A DNA stretch of 64,000 nt, from positions 842,001-906,000 of the forward strand of contig NW_026705181.1 in assembly GCF_029867415.1 (NCBI RefSeq). The letters are read 5' to 3'. The position numbers and the translations under genes are program-made. This DNA is from Vicia villosa. Lineage: Eukaryota > Streptophyta > Magnoliopsida > Fabales > Fabaceae. Shown one piece after another: positions 10,240 through 21,239 of this stretch. Numbering within the stretch: position 1 is the first letter of the stretch; the number at the start of each line of letters is the position of its first letter. The notes beneath the pieces were generated by a model. The model searched no databases, was not told the DNA's origin, and saw only the letters and a program-made list of their open reading frames with translations.

Positions 10240-12900
10240 TGAAATGTATTCGTTATTCGTATGATAATATCCTACAAACCACATAATGGTCAGCTTCACT
10301 ACAGACCATACCAAATTGTTGTACTACAATTTTGAATCTTCCAAACCAAGCTCTCGGAGATTGATTAAGACCATAGAGAGACATGTGTAACCTACAAACC
10401 ATGGTCGATGACTCCTTCTGAGCAACAAACCCACCTGGTTGCTCCATATATACTTCCTATTCAAGATAACCATGTAAAAATGTATTTTTGATGTCAAGTT
10501 GATAAAGAGGCCAATGTCAAATGGCTGCAATGGCGAGAAGAAGACGAATTGATGCCGTCTTAGCTACAGGCAAGAAAGTATCACTATAATCCAACCCAAA
10601 AATCTAAGTGTATTCTTTGGCTACCAAGCGAGCTTTAAATCGATCAATATTATCATTTGTACCAACCTTCATTGTATAAAGCCAATGAAAACCTACCAAA
10701 AATTTTCCAGGGGAAAGAGGAACTAGTTCCCAGGTGCCACTATTTTGAAAAGCACGCATCTCATTAATTATTGCTTGCCTCCACTCAAGGTGAGATAACG
10801 CTTCACTTGGAGTTTTAGGAAGAGAAATAGAATACAAATAAGACAAGCAAGTATAATGCAAAGGGGAAAGACAATGATACACTAAAGCAATATAATGCGG
10901 AGAATGATTTCGTGTTTGACTTATACATTTTCAAAGTGCAGTCGAAAATTCGGACACAGGTTGCAAGATCAGATTCGGTTATGGCGGGGGCGTCAGAGGA
11001 GAGTTTGTGATGACCTCGGGGACGGATATGACCTCAGGAACATGTACGATAGACATTGGGTGACGACGCTGATATGAATGAAGTGGTAGAGAAGTGGGAT
11101 GGGGGTCAACATAAGAATATCTAGTGGGTCAAGATCCATAGACTGATGGTGAATAATATTATATGGGACATTAATAACTTTTAGAATGGGTGTGTGAGTA
11201 CTTTCCTGAAGGGGCTTCAGAGTTACGTAGCTGGACTTGAAATATGGAACAGACTCAAAGAAGGTAATATCAGCTTATATGAGGTATCATTGTAGAGTAT
11301 GTGAATAGCAACGATAACCTTGTTGGGATCGATAATAACCAAGTAAAATGCACTTTAGTGATCGAGCTGAGAGTTTATCAAGACCGGGAGAGAGATTGTG
11401 TACAAAACATGTAGACCCGAAAACTCAAGGAGGAATTGGATGAAGGGGGAATGGGGAAAAAGGATTGAATGGGGGATTTTATTGTTAAGGACAAATAATG
11501 ACATGTGATTTATAAGGTAACATGCCATTAGCACATCGTCCCCCCAAAACCGAAGTGCAACATTACCATGGAGAAGTAGGGTCCGAGTGGTTTCTACGAG
11601 ATGCTGATTTTTACGTTACCCCTTTTTGTTGAGGTGTATGAGGGCAAGATATGGTGGAGAATACCATTACTAGACATAAAAGTTTGAAATTTTTGGGATA
11701 AATATTCACGAGCATTATCACTTATTAAGATACGAATAGACACACCAAGCTGAGTTTTTATTTCTTTATAAAACTGTTCAAAAATAGAAAATAATTCAAA
11801 TATATTTTTCATAAAAAATAACCACGTACGACATGAAAAATCATCAATAAAGGTGACAAAATACCTAGACTCAAGATTAGATATAGTACGCGAGGGACCC
11901 CAAACATTGGAGTGAACTAAAGCCAAAGGGAACGAAACTCGTTTAATGACTCGATTGAGAAATTGACTACAAGTGTGTTTTCCTAACGGACACAACTCAC
12001 AGTGTTAATTTGATACCTTTGATAAAATTGGCACGAACTCTGTAGTTTAGGAAGACTAGGATGACCTAACTGAGCATGGATAGTGAGTGGAGAATCTTTG
12101 GTTAAGCATGTTTGAGATGTCGCTGAGAGGTAATAAAGGCCTTGAGACTCACATCCGATGTCAATCGTCTGTCCCAAACTTCGATCATGCAGGGTAACAT
12201 TACTATTAGTGAAGGTGATAATACAATCAATAGAACGAGTTACACAACTGACTAAAAGTAAATTAAATGGACAATTAGGTACATAGAGAACAAAAATAAC
12301 AGAGAGAAAGTAGAATTTGAATAGTAGGTAAGAAACCTAAAGTAGAGAGGGAAGAGATAAGACTTTTATTACCGTTAACATGATCAGACGCACCAGAATT
12401 TAGGACCTAAGGTTTAAGAGAAGATGATTGAGAGAGGCAAACATATGAATTACTGGTGTGAGCAACTGAAGTAGTAGAATATGAGTTCTGATAATTGTGA
12501 TACCACCTGAGGAAATCATCGTAGTTTGGCGTTAAGAAGGCTATGTTTGGAGTGGATCACAATTTTTCGTGAGTGAAAAATAAAATATGAGACCGGATCT
12601 GGAATAGTTGCAAGGAGGCGATTGGGCGGTGGAAAATCGTCGGGATCAAAGGAGGAACTTTTGCCGGTAGGGTTAGTTTGTCAGAAGGTCGCCAGGAACA
12701 ATAGCGACGACGGAAGACAGCAGCAGCAGTGCGGTGGTGGCTAGAGAATTTCGAAAACTGATGGTAGAATGAGTCACGGCAGTATATGGAAGGCAAATTG
12801 GAGTTATGACACGGTTTGTTAAAAAATTTCTCACAAGAATACAATGGGTTAACCGTGTAAAACACGGTGAAGAGTTATCTATCAGTAGGCTCTGGTACCA
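10240..12900 (-). pseudogene. Ty1/Copia retrotransposon remnant (protease, integrase, RT parts)
   Basis: Reading the minus strand from high to low coordinates gives: primer-binding site, a short leader or gag remnant (12.9-12.4 kb), a protease scrap LNSGASDHVNGNKSL (about 12.4 kb), GAG-pre-integrase (IHAQLGHPSLPKLQ, about 12.1 kb) and integrase core (LVHSNVWGPSR, TFIDDFSCRTW, ISDNAREYL, 11995-11600). RT parts follow (EALSHLEWRQAIINEMRAFQ, RFKARLVAKEYT, 10882-10604; LYGLNQSPRAWFGRF, about 10.4 kb). The protease Asp and first integrase Asp are both replaced by Asn, and stops and frameshifts are frequent. The end of RT, RNase H and the 3' LTR are missing. Confidence 0.8.
12888..12900 (-). other. 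Copia primer-binding site (initiator tRNA-Met)
   Basis: On the minus strand the sequence is tggtaccagagcc, one base from the usual tggtatcagagcc complement of tRNA-iMet. It directly follows the LTR end ...caaca. This fixes the element's orientation and the 5' LTR boundary at 12901. Confidence 0.7.
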
Positions 12901-13310
<410 letters not shown>

Positions 13311-13378
13311 TCAGATCCAACGAAGGCTCTAGTACCTTAGGAATAAGTGTGAATCCACCCTAGGATAACCCTGTATTT

Positions 13379-13804
13379 GTGCAAACGATTGAAAGACTAT
13401 TAGATAATAAAACAAGTTATACTCACACGCATGTCTATTTGGATGATGATCTTACATTGGAAGATTCTAGACCATCACCCTATAAACCTTTTATAAAAGG
13501 AGTTGTAAAGCATCAAATAAAGATACATATTTTTTACCTAGAATACCTCTCCCATCCAATAAAAACTTACTTGGACGCTAGAGTTCTTGCAAATACTTCC
13601 CTGATTGAGGTGACAAACCACAAGCAGCATCACTTTCCAAAGTTACCCTCATCTGATCAACTTCACAACCTCATGAACAATTCCTTACTTGAAGAATTAA
13701 GGCCTGTTTTTAATATAAGAACAAGACTTCTAATATGTTCGAGACGGCCCAGTCACTACCAACACATTATCACACTTTTTTTGCAAGGCTTGCTTGAATC
13801 TTAA
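13379..13804 (+). CDS. Unrecognised 141-aa open frame, doubtful gene
   Basis: The frame encodes MQTIERLLDNKTSYTHTHVY and onward without a domain I recognise. There is no signal peptide, membrane segment or low-complexity bias. It begins shortly after the Copia LTR remnant and could be a piece of an older transposon or a gene exon. Length alone is weak support in AT-rich DNA, so it may be chance. Confidence 0.2.
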   Translation: MQTIERLLDNKTSYTHTHVYLDDDLTLEDSRPSPYKPFIKGVVKHQIKIHIFYLEYLSHPIKTYLDARVLANTSLIEVTNHKQHHFPKLPSSDQLHNLMNNSLLEELRPVFNIRTRLLICSRRPSHYQHIITLFLQGLLES

Positions 13805-14286
13805 ATGACTCTTTTTAATTCCAATGATCTTAAAACATTGTTTCACATAAAAGAAAAAGTAACCTCTCTTACTCTCAAAAAGAGAACATTGAAATGCCAA
13901 TTACAACATGGATATTATTTCATTTTGTGCAATCTTTACTGCTTCTGGGACCACTCATCAAAGTGCATTCGTTAGAACGTGAAGATGATCTGTGCTGAAC
14001 TGGGCTGTGCAACACCACTGGTGCTAGCATTGGCAAATTCCCTGATCCTTCCACCATCTTAGATGGTGATCGGATTTTTCACGGGTACACAACATGAAGC
14101 TCCTTTTGGTGTGATGAGACAAACTCCTTTTGGTGTGAACATGGTGCTACTTGTGTAGAGATTGTTCAAGAGAGAAATACTCATGCAAATGCCTTGTGGA
14201 TTTGCTGGGAAGCGTTATGAGATATCTGGATTACCCTGTGGTCAGATTTTCTGTTTCCATCTTGCTCAATGCTTGGCATAAGCAGG

Positions 14287-14291
14287 TTATG
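14287..14291. repeat. Target-site duplication of the Reina-like element
   Basis: ttatg at 14287-14291 is repeated exactly at 19202-19206, directly after the second LTR. A 5-bp duplication is the standard product of LTR-retrotransposon integration. Confidence 0.9.
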
Positions 14292-14479
14292 TGATGCATG
14301 TAGTAGTGTATACAACTGTTATTAGTTGTATTTGGTTGTTATAACTGCTTAGACAGTTATATATAGTTAGAAAATAACCATTCAATGTATGCTTTTGTTG
14401 AATAAATAAAACACTCTTTCCTTATCCCTACTTTCTATTCTCTCTCTCTTTCTCAATATTCTCCCTCAATCCCCTATCA
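14292..14479 (+). repeat. 5' LTR of the Reina-like element
   Basis: Begins tgatgcatg and ends ccctatca. It holds a TATA-like gttatatatag (14357-14367), an AATAAA-type signal (aataaataaa, about 14401) and a CT-rich 3' part. At 188 bp it is very short for a Gypsy element. Confidence 0.95.
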
Positions 14480-14480
14480 T

Positions 14481-14494
14481 TGGTATCTAGAGCC
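14481..14494 (+). other. Primer-binding site of the Reina-like element
   Basis: tggtatctagagcc lies one base after the 5' LTR. It is close to the tRNA-iMet complement tggtatcagagc, with a small change after tggtatc. Confidence 0.75.
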
Positions 14495-14517
14495 TGTCGA
14501 CCTCGGCCACATCCTTC

Positions 14518-17500
14518 ATGGCAGAAGCGACGCGAATGCAGAACGCCATTCGTGAGGCGGAGGAACGCATAATGGCGGCGGTGGAGCCATGTATCACGAG
14601 GCAAATTCGTGAATTGGAGAATCGTTTCGAAATTCAATTCACCAATGTGCAAGAAGCCATGCGCGGAATTGGATTGCAAATGGCGGAGTTAACGGCGTCG
14701 CGTCGCCATGGTGGTACTGGTGACGGAGCAACTCGACCAGCAACGCGATTAACGCGTTTGGATTTTCCAAAATTCACTCGCGACGATGTCGAATCTTGGA
14801 TTGCGAAATGTGAACGTTTTTTTTTGTTGGACGGAACGCAAGAAGGGGACAAGGTCTCCGTTGCGAGCATCGCTCTTGATGATAATTCTTTTCGTTGGTT
14901 CCAAAGTCTAGAACAGGGATCGAATGGCCGATTGACATGGCAAAATTTCACTGAGGCATTGAAGATGCGATTTAGCCTCGAGTTCGATTCACCTATGGAA
15001 GAACTCAAGAAACTGGTGCAGACTGGTTCCTTGGAGGCATATCAGGAAATGTTTGACAATCTTGTGGGTAGAACAGCTTTGACAGAATCTCAAAAGCTCC
15101 AATGCTATTTAGGAGGCCTTCAACAGGAACTGTGTAATGGTGTGAAGATGTTCGCTCCGCGTACGGTGTTGGAAGCCACTCGTATGGCAAAGTTGCAAGA
15201 ACGAAGCTTGGATTTGTTACAGAAACGGTTGGGGCCTGCAAACCGAACACAAAGTTCTTGGAGTGAGAAAAAGAATACAGTTTCTAACACCTTTGACAAG
15301 AAAGTGATGACTCAGGAGAAGAAAGGGATTGTCGACGGTTCTCAGAAGAGCATTTTGGGAAAGCCGACATATACGTTTCAGAAGAAGCTTTCTCCTAAAG
15401 AAATGGATGAACATAGGGCTCAAAACTTGTGTTTTTTCTGTCATGACAAATTCTTTCCTGGACATGATTGTCCTCAGAGGAAGAAAATGCAAGTGTTCCT
15501 TATGGAGGTTGGGGAGGAAAACCAAGTGGAGTCAATTGAAGTTGATTCTGTTTCTGAGGAAGTGTCTAATGATCCTACTCAAGGTGTTGATCCCACTGTT
15601 TCACTTAATGCCATTCAGGGAGACTCTTCTCATCCTATGATGAGATTGATAGGATGGATGGGCAAAAAGAGAGTTCATGTACTCATAGATACAGGCAGCA
15701 CTCATAATTTCATCAACCAGAAATTATGTAAAGAGGGGCTCAATATTCTACAACCCATGCATCCCTTGCGGATAACTGTAGCTGATGGTGGCCTTATACA
15801 AGGTGCGGGACGGTGTGAAGGCATCCGGTTAAAGCTTCAAGGGTATGATTTTCTCACTGATGCTATTGCAATACCATTGTCCAGTTGTGATATTATATTG
15901 GGCATGCAATGGTTACGGCAATGGGGAGTCATCCACTGGGATTTTACCAATATGGCTATGGAATTTTCTATGAATGGTATGCATGTGAAGTTGCAGGCTG
16001 TTAAAGAAATTAAAAGTAGGATAGTCCCAGCTGCTAAATTGCATCAGTTAATGGTTGAAGATAGCTTCTGTTATATGCTACAGTTGCTACCTTGTTCCAC
16101 AGAGACAATGTGCTGTTCAGTGACCACTGAGGAGCTAGAGGATCCGGTGATGAGGGTCCATAGAGAATCTGTTCTACATGAGTTCCAAGAGGTCTTTGAT
16201 ACACCTACTCAACTGCCACCCTTTAGGGGTATTCATGATCATCAAATTGTGCTAAAGGAGGGTTCTAACCCCGTTAGTTTAAGACCTTATAGATATCCAC
16301 CAGCTCAGAAGGATGTCATTGATGGCATGGTTAAAGAGCTCTTGGATTTGGGAGTAATTCAACCAAGCTCTTCACCTTTTGCTTCTCCAGTTGTGTTAGT
16401 TAAAAAGAAAGACGGGAGTTGGCGAATGTGTGTGGATTATAGGCGGTTGAACGACATGACAGTGAAGGCTAAATTCCCAATTCCTTTGGTGGAGGATTTA
16501 TTGGATGAATTAGGTGGGGCAGTGGTGTTTTCTAAATTGGATCTTAGGGCTGGATATCATCAAATAAGGATGAAAACGGAGGACGTACCAAAGACAGCAT
16601 TTCAAACTCATGGGGGGCAGTATGAATATGTGGTGATGCCTTTCGGCTTGTCCAACGCACCAGCTACTTTTCAAGGAACAATGAACACTATTTTTTCTGG
16701 TTTATTGAGAAAATGTGTTCTTATTTTCTTTGATGACATACTAGTGTATAGCCCATCTTTGGAGGCACATGTGGCTCATCTTCGACACGTGTTTCAGATC
16801 CTCAAAGCTCACACCTTCTATGTTAAGAGAAGTAAGTGCGCATTCTTCACGACACGGATCGAATACTTGGGTCATTTCATTACACCTACGGGAGTTACTA
16901 CTGACCCAATTAAAGTTCAAGCTGTGAGAGATTGGCCGGCGCCTCAAACAGTTAAGCAATTGAGGGGCTTTCTAGGATTGACGGGTTACTACAGGCGGTT
17001 CATTAAAGGTTACAGCATCATTGCTTCTCCTCTTACTGATTTACTCAAGCGGGATTCGTTCCATTGGACACAAGAGACACACAACGCCTTCACTACGTTG
17101 AAAGATGCTTTGAGTAATTCTCCGGTGTTGGCCATCCCTAATATGCAAAAGTCATTTGTGGTTGAAACAGATGCTTCGGGCACGGGAATTGGTGCTGTGC
17201 TAATGCAGGACAGGCACCCTGTGGCTTTTATTAGCAAGGTTTTGTCTCCTAAAAACAGGCTGTTGTCAGTTTATGACAGGGAATTATTAGCATTGATTCA
17301 TGCAGTGTCTAAGTGGCACCAATATCTTTCCCTGAACACATTTACAATTCTTACTGACCAACATAGTTTGAAATACCTATTGGAGCAACGTTTATCTACT
17401 CCAGCCCAATATAGATGGGTCACTAAACTCATGGGTCTTTCTTATAAAATTTTGTATAAGAAGGGTAAGGATAATGTAGCTGCAGATGCCTTGTCGAGAG

Positions 17501-18984
17501 CTTCGCATGGGGAAGTTTTACAGTTGAACGTCTCTTCTATTTCTTCAGAGTTATGGGACTCTCTCCTTAAAAGCTATGAACAAGATTCAGCGTTGCATGA
17601 CCTCAGGCTGCAGGTTCTCGCTAACCCAACCTTGCATCCCCATTTTTCTATTTTGGACAATTTATTGTATAGGAAACACAAGCTGGTCATTCCTAATGAT
17701 GGACAAGTGCGATTGGTGATTCTACAATGGCTTCATTCTTCACACCAAGGAGGCCATTCGGGCATCAGGGCTTCTATAGCAAGGATCAAGAGCATGTTTT
17801 ATTGGAAGGGCCTTGCCAAAGATGTCACAAAGTTCATTCAGCAATGTGAGACTTGCCTTAGATGCAAGTATGAACCTAGAGCTGTTGCTGGTTTACTTCA
17901 GCCCCTGCTAGTTCCAGAGGGAGTGTGGCAAAGTATAGCCATGGACTTCATTGAAAAGCTTCCTAAATCTCATGGTAAAGACACAATTTGGGTAGTTATT
18001 GATCGGCTGAGCAAATATGCCCATTTTATTCCTCTTGCTCACCCTTTTACTGCATCAAAATTGGCTGAAGTTTTCATTTCTGAAATTTACAAGTTACATG
18101 GTGCACCTGCCAACATTGTGAGTGACCGAGATCCCTTGTTTACAAGTAAATTTTGGGGTTCTTTCCTTGGTCAATTGGGCATTTCCCAGAGCTTAACAAC
18201 AGCCTACCACCCTCAATCGGATGGTCAAAGTGAAGTCTTGAACCGCTGCTTAGAACATTACTTGAGGGCTATGACATGGCAGCGGCCTAAAGAATGGGTC
18301 AATTGGTTACCTTTGGCTGAGTGGTGGTACAATACCACTTATCATTCTGCTATTCAAGCTACCCCTTATGAGATCGTGTATGGTCAAGCACCTCCTCTGC
18401 ATCTTCCTTATTGCCCTCAAAGTACCAAGGTGGATGCGGTAGATCGAAGTTTCGTTGTAAGGGAGGAAATGATCCAGAAATTACAAGGTAACTTGGTTCG
18501 GGCTCAAGCACGTATGAAGCGGCAGGCTGATAAACATCGCAGTGATCGGGATTTCAAGGAAGGAGATTGGGTTTTCCTAAAGTTACAGCCCTATAGACAA
18601 TCTTCTGATCAATATCGTGCTTCCGAAAAGCTTTCTCCTCGGTTTTATGGTCCTTATCAGGTGCTACATAGAGTGGGAAAAGTTGCATACACCTTGATTC
18701 TCCCAGCTAATTCGCGGATCCATCCTACGTTCCATGTATCTCTCTTGAAACCGTGTCCTGATGCAAACATTCCCGTGGTTGCACTTCCTGAAGAGTGGGG
18801 AAGTTTGGATGATCCTAAGGAACCATTTAAGATTTTGAAGAGGCGCTCGATTCAGAGACATAATAGGGCAGTTACTGAGGTTTTGGTTCAGTGGAAAGGG
18901 GAGGCGATGGAAGAGGCTACTTGGGAGCTACTATACAAAATCAAGCTACAGTTTCCCTATTTTGATGTTACAGCTTTTCCTTGA
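14518..18984 (+). CDS. gag-pol: Gag-pol polyprotein of the Reina-like chromovirus (intact)
   Basis: The single 1488-aa frame starts at ATG 14518, 24 bp after the primer-binding site. Order: gag (about 95-230; [18 protein letters not shown]), a modified zinc knuckle [14 protein letters not shown] (about 308-321), aspartic protease with [11 protein letters not shown] (catalytic D391), reverse transcriptase with FFDDILVYS (D739, D740), RNase H with [15 protein letters not shown] (D885) and integrase. The integrase has an HHCC finger (H1073 onward; CETCLRCK), a DDE triad D1143, D1203, E1239 with the canonical 35-residue D-E spacing, and a GPY-type end. A chromodomain follows at the C-terminus (about 1435-1480; [11 protein letters not shown]). 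No stop, frameshift or missing catalytic residue was seen. Gag and pol share one frame, as in chromoviruses. Confidence 0.95.
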   Translation: MAEATRMQNAIREAEERIMAAVEPCITRQIRELENRFEIQFTNVQEAMRGIGLQMAELTASRRHGGTGDGATRPATRLTRLDFPKFTRDDVESWIAKCERFFLLDGTQEGDKVSVASIALDDNSFRWFQSLEQGSNGRLTWQNFTEALKMRFSLEFDSPMEELKKLVQTGSLEAYQEMFDNLVGRTALTESQKLQCYLGGLQQELCNGVKMFAPRTVLEATRMAKLQERSLDLLQKRLGPANRTQSSWSEKKNTVSNTFDKKVMTQEKKGIVDGSQKSILGKPTYTFQKKLSPKEMDEHRAQNLCFFCHDKFFPGHDCPQRKKMQVFLMEVGEENQVESIEVDSVSEEVSNDPTQGVDPTVSLNAIQGDSSHPMMRLIGWMGKKRVHVLIDTGSTHNFINQKLCKEGLNILQPMHPLRITVADGGLIQGAGRCEGIRLKLQGYDFLTDAIAIPLSSCDIILGMQWLRQWGVIHWDFTNMAMEFSMNGMHVKLQAVKEIKSRIVPAAKLHQLMVEDSFCYMLQLLPCSTETMCCSVTTEELEDPVMRVHRESVLHEFQEVFDTPTQLPPFRGIHDHQIVLKEGSNPVSLRPYRYPPAQKDVIDGMVKELLDLGVIQPSSSPFASPVVLVKKKDGSWRMCVDYRRLNDMTVKAKFPIPLVEDLLDELGGAVVFSKLDLRAGYHQIRMKTEDVPKTAFQTHGGQYEYVVMPFGLSNAPATFQGTMNTIFSGLLRKCVLIFFDDILVYSPSLEAHVAHLRHVFQILKAHTFYVKRSKCAFFTTRIEYLGHFITPTGVTTDPIKVQAVRDWPAPQTVKQLRGFLGLTGYYRRFIKGYSIIASPLTDLLKRDSFHWTQETHNAFTTLKDALSNSPVLAIPNMQKSFVVETDASGTGIGAVLMQDRHPVAFISKVLSPKNRLLSVYDRELLALIHAVSKWHQYLSLNTFTILTDQHSLKYLLEQRLSTPAQYRWVTKLMGLSYKILYKKGKDNVAADALSRASHGEVLQLNVSSISSELWDSLLKSYEQDSALHDLRLQVLANPTLHPHFSILDNLLYRKHKLVIPNDGQVRLVILQWLHSSHQGGHSGIRASIARIKSMFYWKGLAKDVTKFIQQCETCLRCKYEPRAVAGLLQPLLVPEGVWQSIAMDFIEKLPKSHGKDTIWVVIDRLSKYAHFIPLAHPFTASKLAEVFISEIYKLHGAPANIVSDRDPLFTSKFWGSFLGQLGISQSLTTAYHPQSDGQSEVLNRCLEHYLRAMTWQRPKEWVNWLPLAEWWYNTTYHSAIQATPYEIVYGQAPPLHLPYCPQSTKVDAVDRSFVVREEMIQKLQGNLVRAQARMKRQADKHRSDRDFKEGDWVFLKLQPYRQSSDQYRASEKLSPRFYGPYQVLHRVGKVAYTLILPANSRIHPTFHVSLLKPCPDANIPVVALPEEWGSLDDPKEPFKILKRRSIQRHNRAVTEVLVQWKGEAMEEATWELLYKIKLQFPYFDVTAFP

Positions 18985-19000
18985 GGACAAGGAAGATTTC

Positions 19001-19011
19001 AAGGGGAGGGA
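19001..19011 (+). other. Polypurine tract of the Reina-like element
   Basis: aaggggaggga sits just before the 3' LTR (19014). This is the expected position of the plus-strand primer. Confidence 0.75.
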
Positions 19012-19013
19012 TA

Positions 19014-19201
19014 TGATGCATGTAGTAGTGTATACAACTGTTATTAGTTGTATTTGGTTGTTATAACTGCTTAGACAGTTATATATAGTTAGAAAATAAC
19101 CATTCAATGTATGCTTTTGTTGAATAAATAAAACACTCTTTCCTTATCCCTACTTTCTATTCTCTCTCTCTTTCTCAATATTCTCCCTCAATCCCCTATC
19201 A
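19014..19201 (+). repeat. 3' LTR of the Reina-like element
   Basis: 188 bp, read as identical base for base to the 5' LTR, and followed by the TSD ttatg. Confidence 0.95.
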
Positions 19202-19269
19202 TTATGTTTGCCACTGTCCATCTGATTGGAAAGGAAGTGCTGATTGTTCTCATCCAGCCACTTCAACAG

Positions 19270-20193
19270 GTTATCTCTTCCTTCCTTCTCACTAGTCAAC
19301 AGGTAATCAGTTTTTAAACTCACACATTAAATTTTGTATTGCAGATTTTTACTCAAATTCAACTAATACTCAGGTGCCTAGAGTAAGTAGCAGAAGTGAT
19401 ACCAATGTGAGCAAGACAAACATTTTCCTTTCCTCAATTGATACCAATGTGAGTACTAAACTTTTTTCAGAGGGTTTTACTAGCACTAGAATATATTACT
19501 CAAGCAGTTATGAGCTCGGTTCCTGACTCTTGCGTATGGAGAAAATTCAGTTGGGAGGGGAGAATCCACCTTGTTCTCCGCCGGAGATTAGTCATCACTA
19601 AATGGTGATAAAAACTTTATGCCTATAATATCGTAACTTAAAAAAACGGTGCCTTGCACATAGTGTAGTATGATAGATATTAGAGCAGAAAATGAAGGGT
19701 TTAGTAATTGATACACAATGTGTCTGTCTACTTACATAAGCTTGTCTTGCCTCAAATGAGGCTCTTCCATAGTCTTTCTTTTAGCATTAGAAATAATCTT
19801 TGAACAATCAAATCTGGTTGAACTAATGGAAAACTACATGGTTCCTTTCATGCCGAATGAAAGCCATAAATGGCCACCCAAACGCCTCAATTGACATAAA
19901 TGGTGTGTGTCACCCGAATCGATAAGTTCTGATACAAGAACTAATGCACCGGATCACCGGTGGCAAAAAATATTTCATCTATACAGACCTAAACCTCACA
20001 TTACTATAGGTACAACTCTTAAACTACAAATACCAGTAACAAGATTGAAAATGCCATAATTATTATTTATGATATAGTACTACAACATATTACCTAGATA
20101 ACAAAACATATATCCTCAGCTACTTTCACAAAACTGACCCATTAGCAGCTTCATAGGAGTCCTTGCTTGCAGTCCAAGGCATTTGATATTCAT
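19270..20193. other. Interval without a supported gene; probable 3' UTR at its right end
   Basis: AT-rich DNA after the split EGF-like exon; it could hold introns of that gene. A repeated word gataccaatgtgag occurs near 19398 and 19439. The part next to 20194 is probably the 3' UTR of the minus-strand gene. No further coding frame was recognised. Confidence 0.4.
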
Positions 20194-21066
20194 TTACCAT
20201 GCACTAGGTCTAGGAGTAGGTCCCTTCTCCACATAAGCAAAATTTCCCCTCCTTCCTCCTCCACCTCGATTTCTTCTTCTTCCTCGATTCATTGGATACT
20301 CATTCGTACCATGACGATATCCCGTGTTCTTAGACCATGACATATTGCTTTCTCTATTTTTGTTATAGTTATATCCATTGCCACCATTTCTTCCTTGTTG
20401 ATACTTGTGACACAAGTCACCACCATATCCCTCTCTCCAATTCCATTCCTCCGAAACATTTCGACTATCAACCAAAGCAGCACATTGCTCCCACGAGTTT
20501 GTTTCATTATCTTGATGCTGCTTCAATTCCCATCCCGGGGAATCATACTTTGTTTCAAAAGGCTTTGTTTCTTCGTCTTCATCCCCCCATCCAGGCCCAG
20601 AAAAGGACTGATTCAATATAAAAGAATCCCCGAAAATCACAACCTCCTCGCCATTTTCTTCCACATTCGTGACCTCTGATTCTCTTTCCAAATCCAAATA
20701 AAGTTCACTATCAACGCTTGCATTCGAATCCACATCGTCGATATAAACATTAGGATCCGGCAACGGTATATCACAAGGAAATCCATTAATCTCAGCCCAA
20801 AACCTGTACTTTGCATTCTCAAACGCCTCTTTGACAGCAGAATCATCCCAGTTCATCACATTGTCATGCAGATATATATACCTCTTGTTCTCCACTAGCT
20901 TCCCCCATGGAACTGAACCAACCGAAGCACAGAACTTCTTTTCCCACAAAGGAACCGTTGGTATCTGAAAACGGTTATCCAACGGCGGTTTTCCGTTACA
21001 AGATGAGGATCGCCAATGACCCTCTTGACGATAACTATTCCCTTGTTGTTTTCTGCAATAAGCCAT
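20194..21066 (-). CDS. Conserved plant protein of unknown function, RG-rich C-terminus
   Basis: Single-exon frame, about 290 aa from the preferred start at 21066 (MAYCRKQQGNSYRQEGHWRS); an in-frame ATG four codons upstream is less likely because plant relatives begin near MA(Y/H)xR. I recognise the sequence pattern of an uncharacterised plant family: NGKPPLDN, PLWEKKFCASVGSVPWGKL (about 30-60), NVMNWDDSAVKEAFENAKYR and FWAEINGFPCDIPLPDPNVY (about 70-110). An acidic middle part follows (YLDLERE, VVIFGDSFILNQSF). The C-terminus is rich in Gly, Asn, Tyr and Arg and ends in RGRRRNRGGGGRRG, typical of RNA-binding or nucleolar RGG tails. No enzyme domain, signal peptide or membrane segment is visible. 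An RNA-related role is inference only. Confidence 0.8.
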   Translation of the reverse strand: MAYCRKQQGNSYRQEGHWRSSSCNGKPPLDNRFQIPTVPLWEKKFCASVGSVPWGKLVENKRYIYLHDNVMNWDDSAVKEAFENAKYRFWAEINGFPCDIPLPDPNVYIDDVDSNASVDSELYLDLERESEVTNVEENGEEVVIFGDSFILNQSFSGPGWGDEDEETKPFETKYDSPGWELKQHQDNETNSWEQCAALVDSRNVSEEWNWREGYGGDLCHKYQQGRNGGNGYNYNKNRESNMSWSKNTGYRHGTNEYPMNRGRRRNRGGGGRRGNFAYVEKGPTPRPSAW

Positions 21067-21239
21067 TTCAAGAAGCAAAAAAAGAATGACCCAGAAGTGC
21101 TTATTGAAAAAGTTTTATCGAAGAATGAACAGAAGCAGAATTGAAGAAAAAATCACGAAACTTTGGCAAAAGGGAAAGAAGAAAAGCGGGGGTGTGAGAA
21201 GAAGTTGGTGATGATTTCTATCCAATTCTCTCAAGAAGT

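Larger units (their letters stand above)
14292..19201 (+). mobile_element. Complete Ty3/Gypsy chromovirus, Reina-like, 4.9 kb
   Basis: The 4910-bp element has two 188-bp LTRs (14292-14479 and 19014-19201) that I read as identical, a tRNA-iMet-type primer-binding site, one uninterrupted 1488-aa gag-pol frame, a polypurine tract and a perfect 5-bp TSD (ttatg). Very short LTRs, small size and a C-terminal chromodomain fit the Reina clade of plant chromoviruses; the clade is inference from these traits. Everything needed for autonomous retrotransposition appears intact, and LTR identity implies a recent insertion. Confidence 0.95.
14134..19269 (+). pseudogene. EGF-like exon(s) of an unidentified host gene, split by the Reina element
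   Basis: Left of the insertion, 14134-14181 reads SFWCEHGATCVEIVQE, the first half of an EGF-like domain. A pyrimidine-rich tract ending aagcag at 14285 looks like a splice acceptor. Joining 14286-14291 to 19207-19269 across the retroelement gives GYVCHCPSDWKGSADC plus SHPATST, the second half of an EGF-like domain, followed by a possible GT donor at 19270. The insertion lies inside this exon, so the copy is probably disrupted. The gene family, the other exons and whether the gene was alive before insertion are unknown. Confidence 0.4.

Noticed and set aside
14428..15525. Several minus-strand ORFs opposite the Reina gag region
   Set aside because: Shadow frames of an intact gag-pol frame with clear domains.
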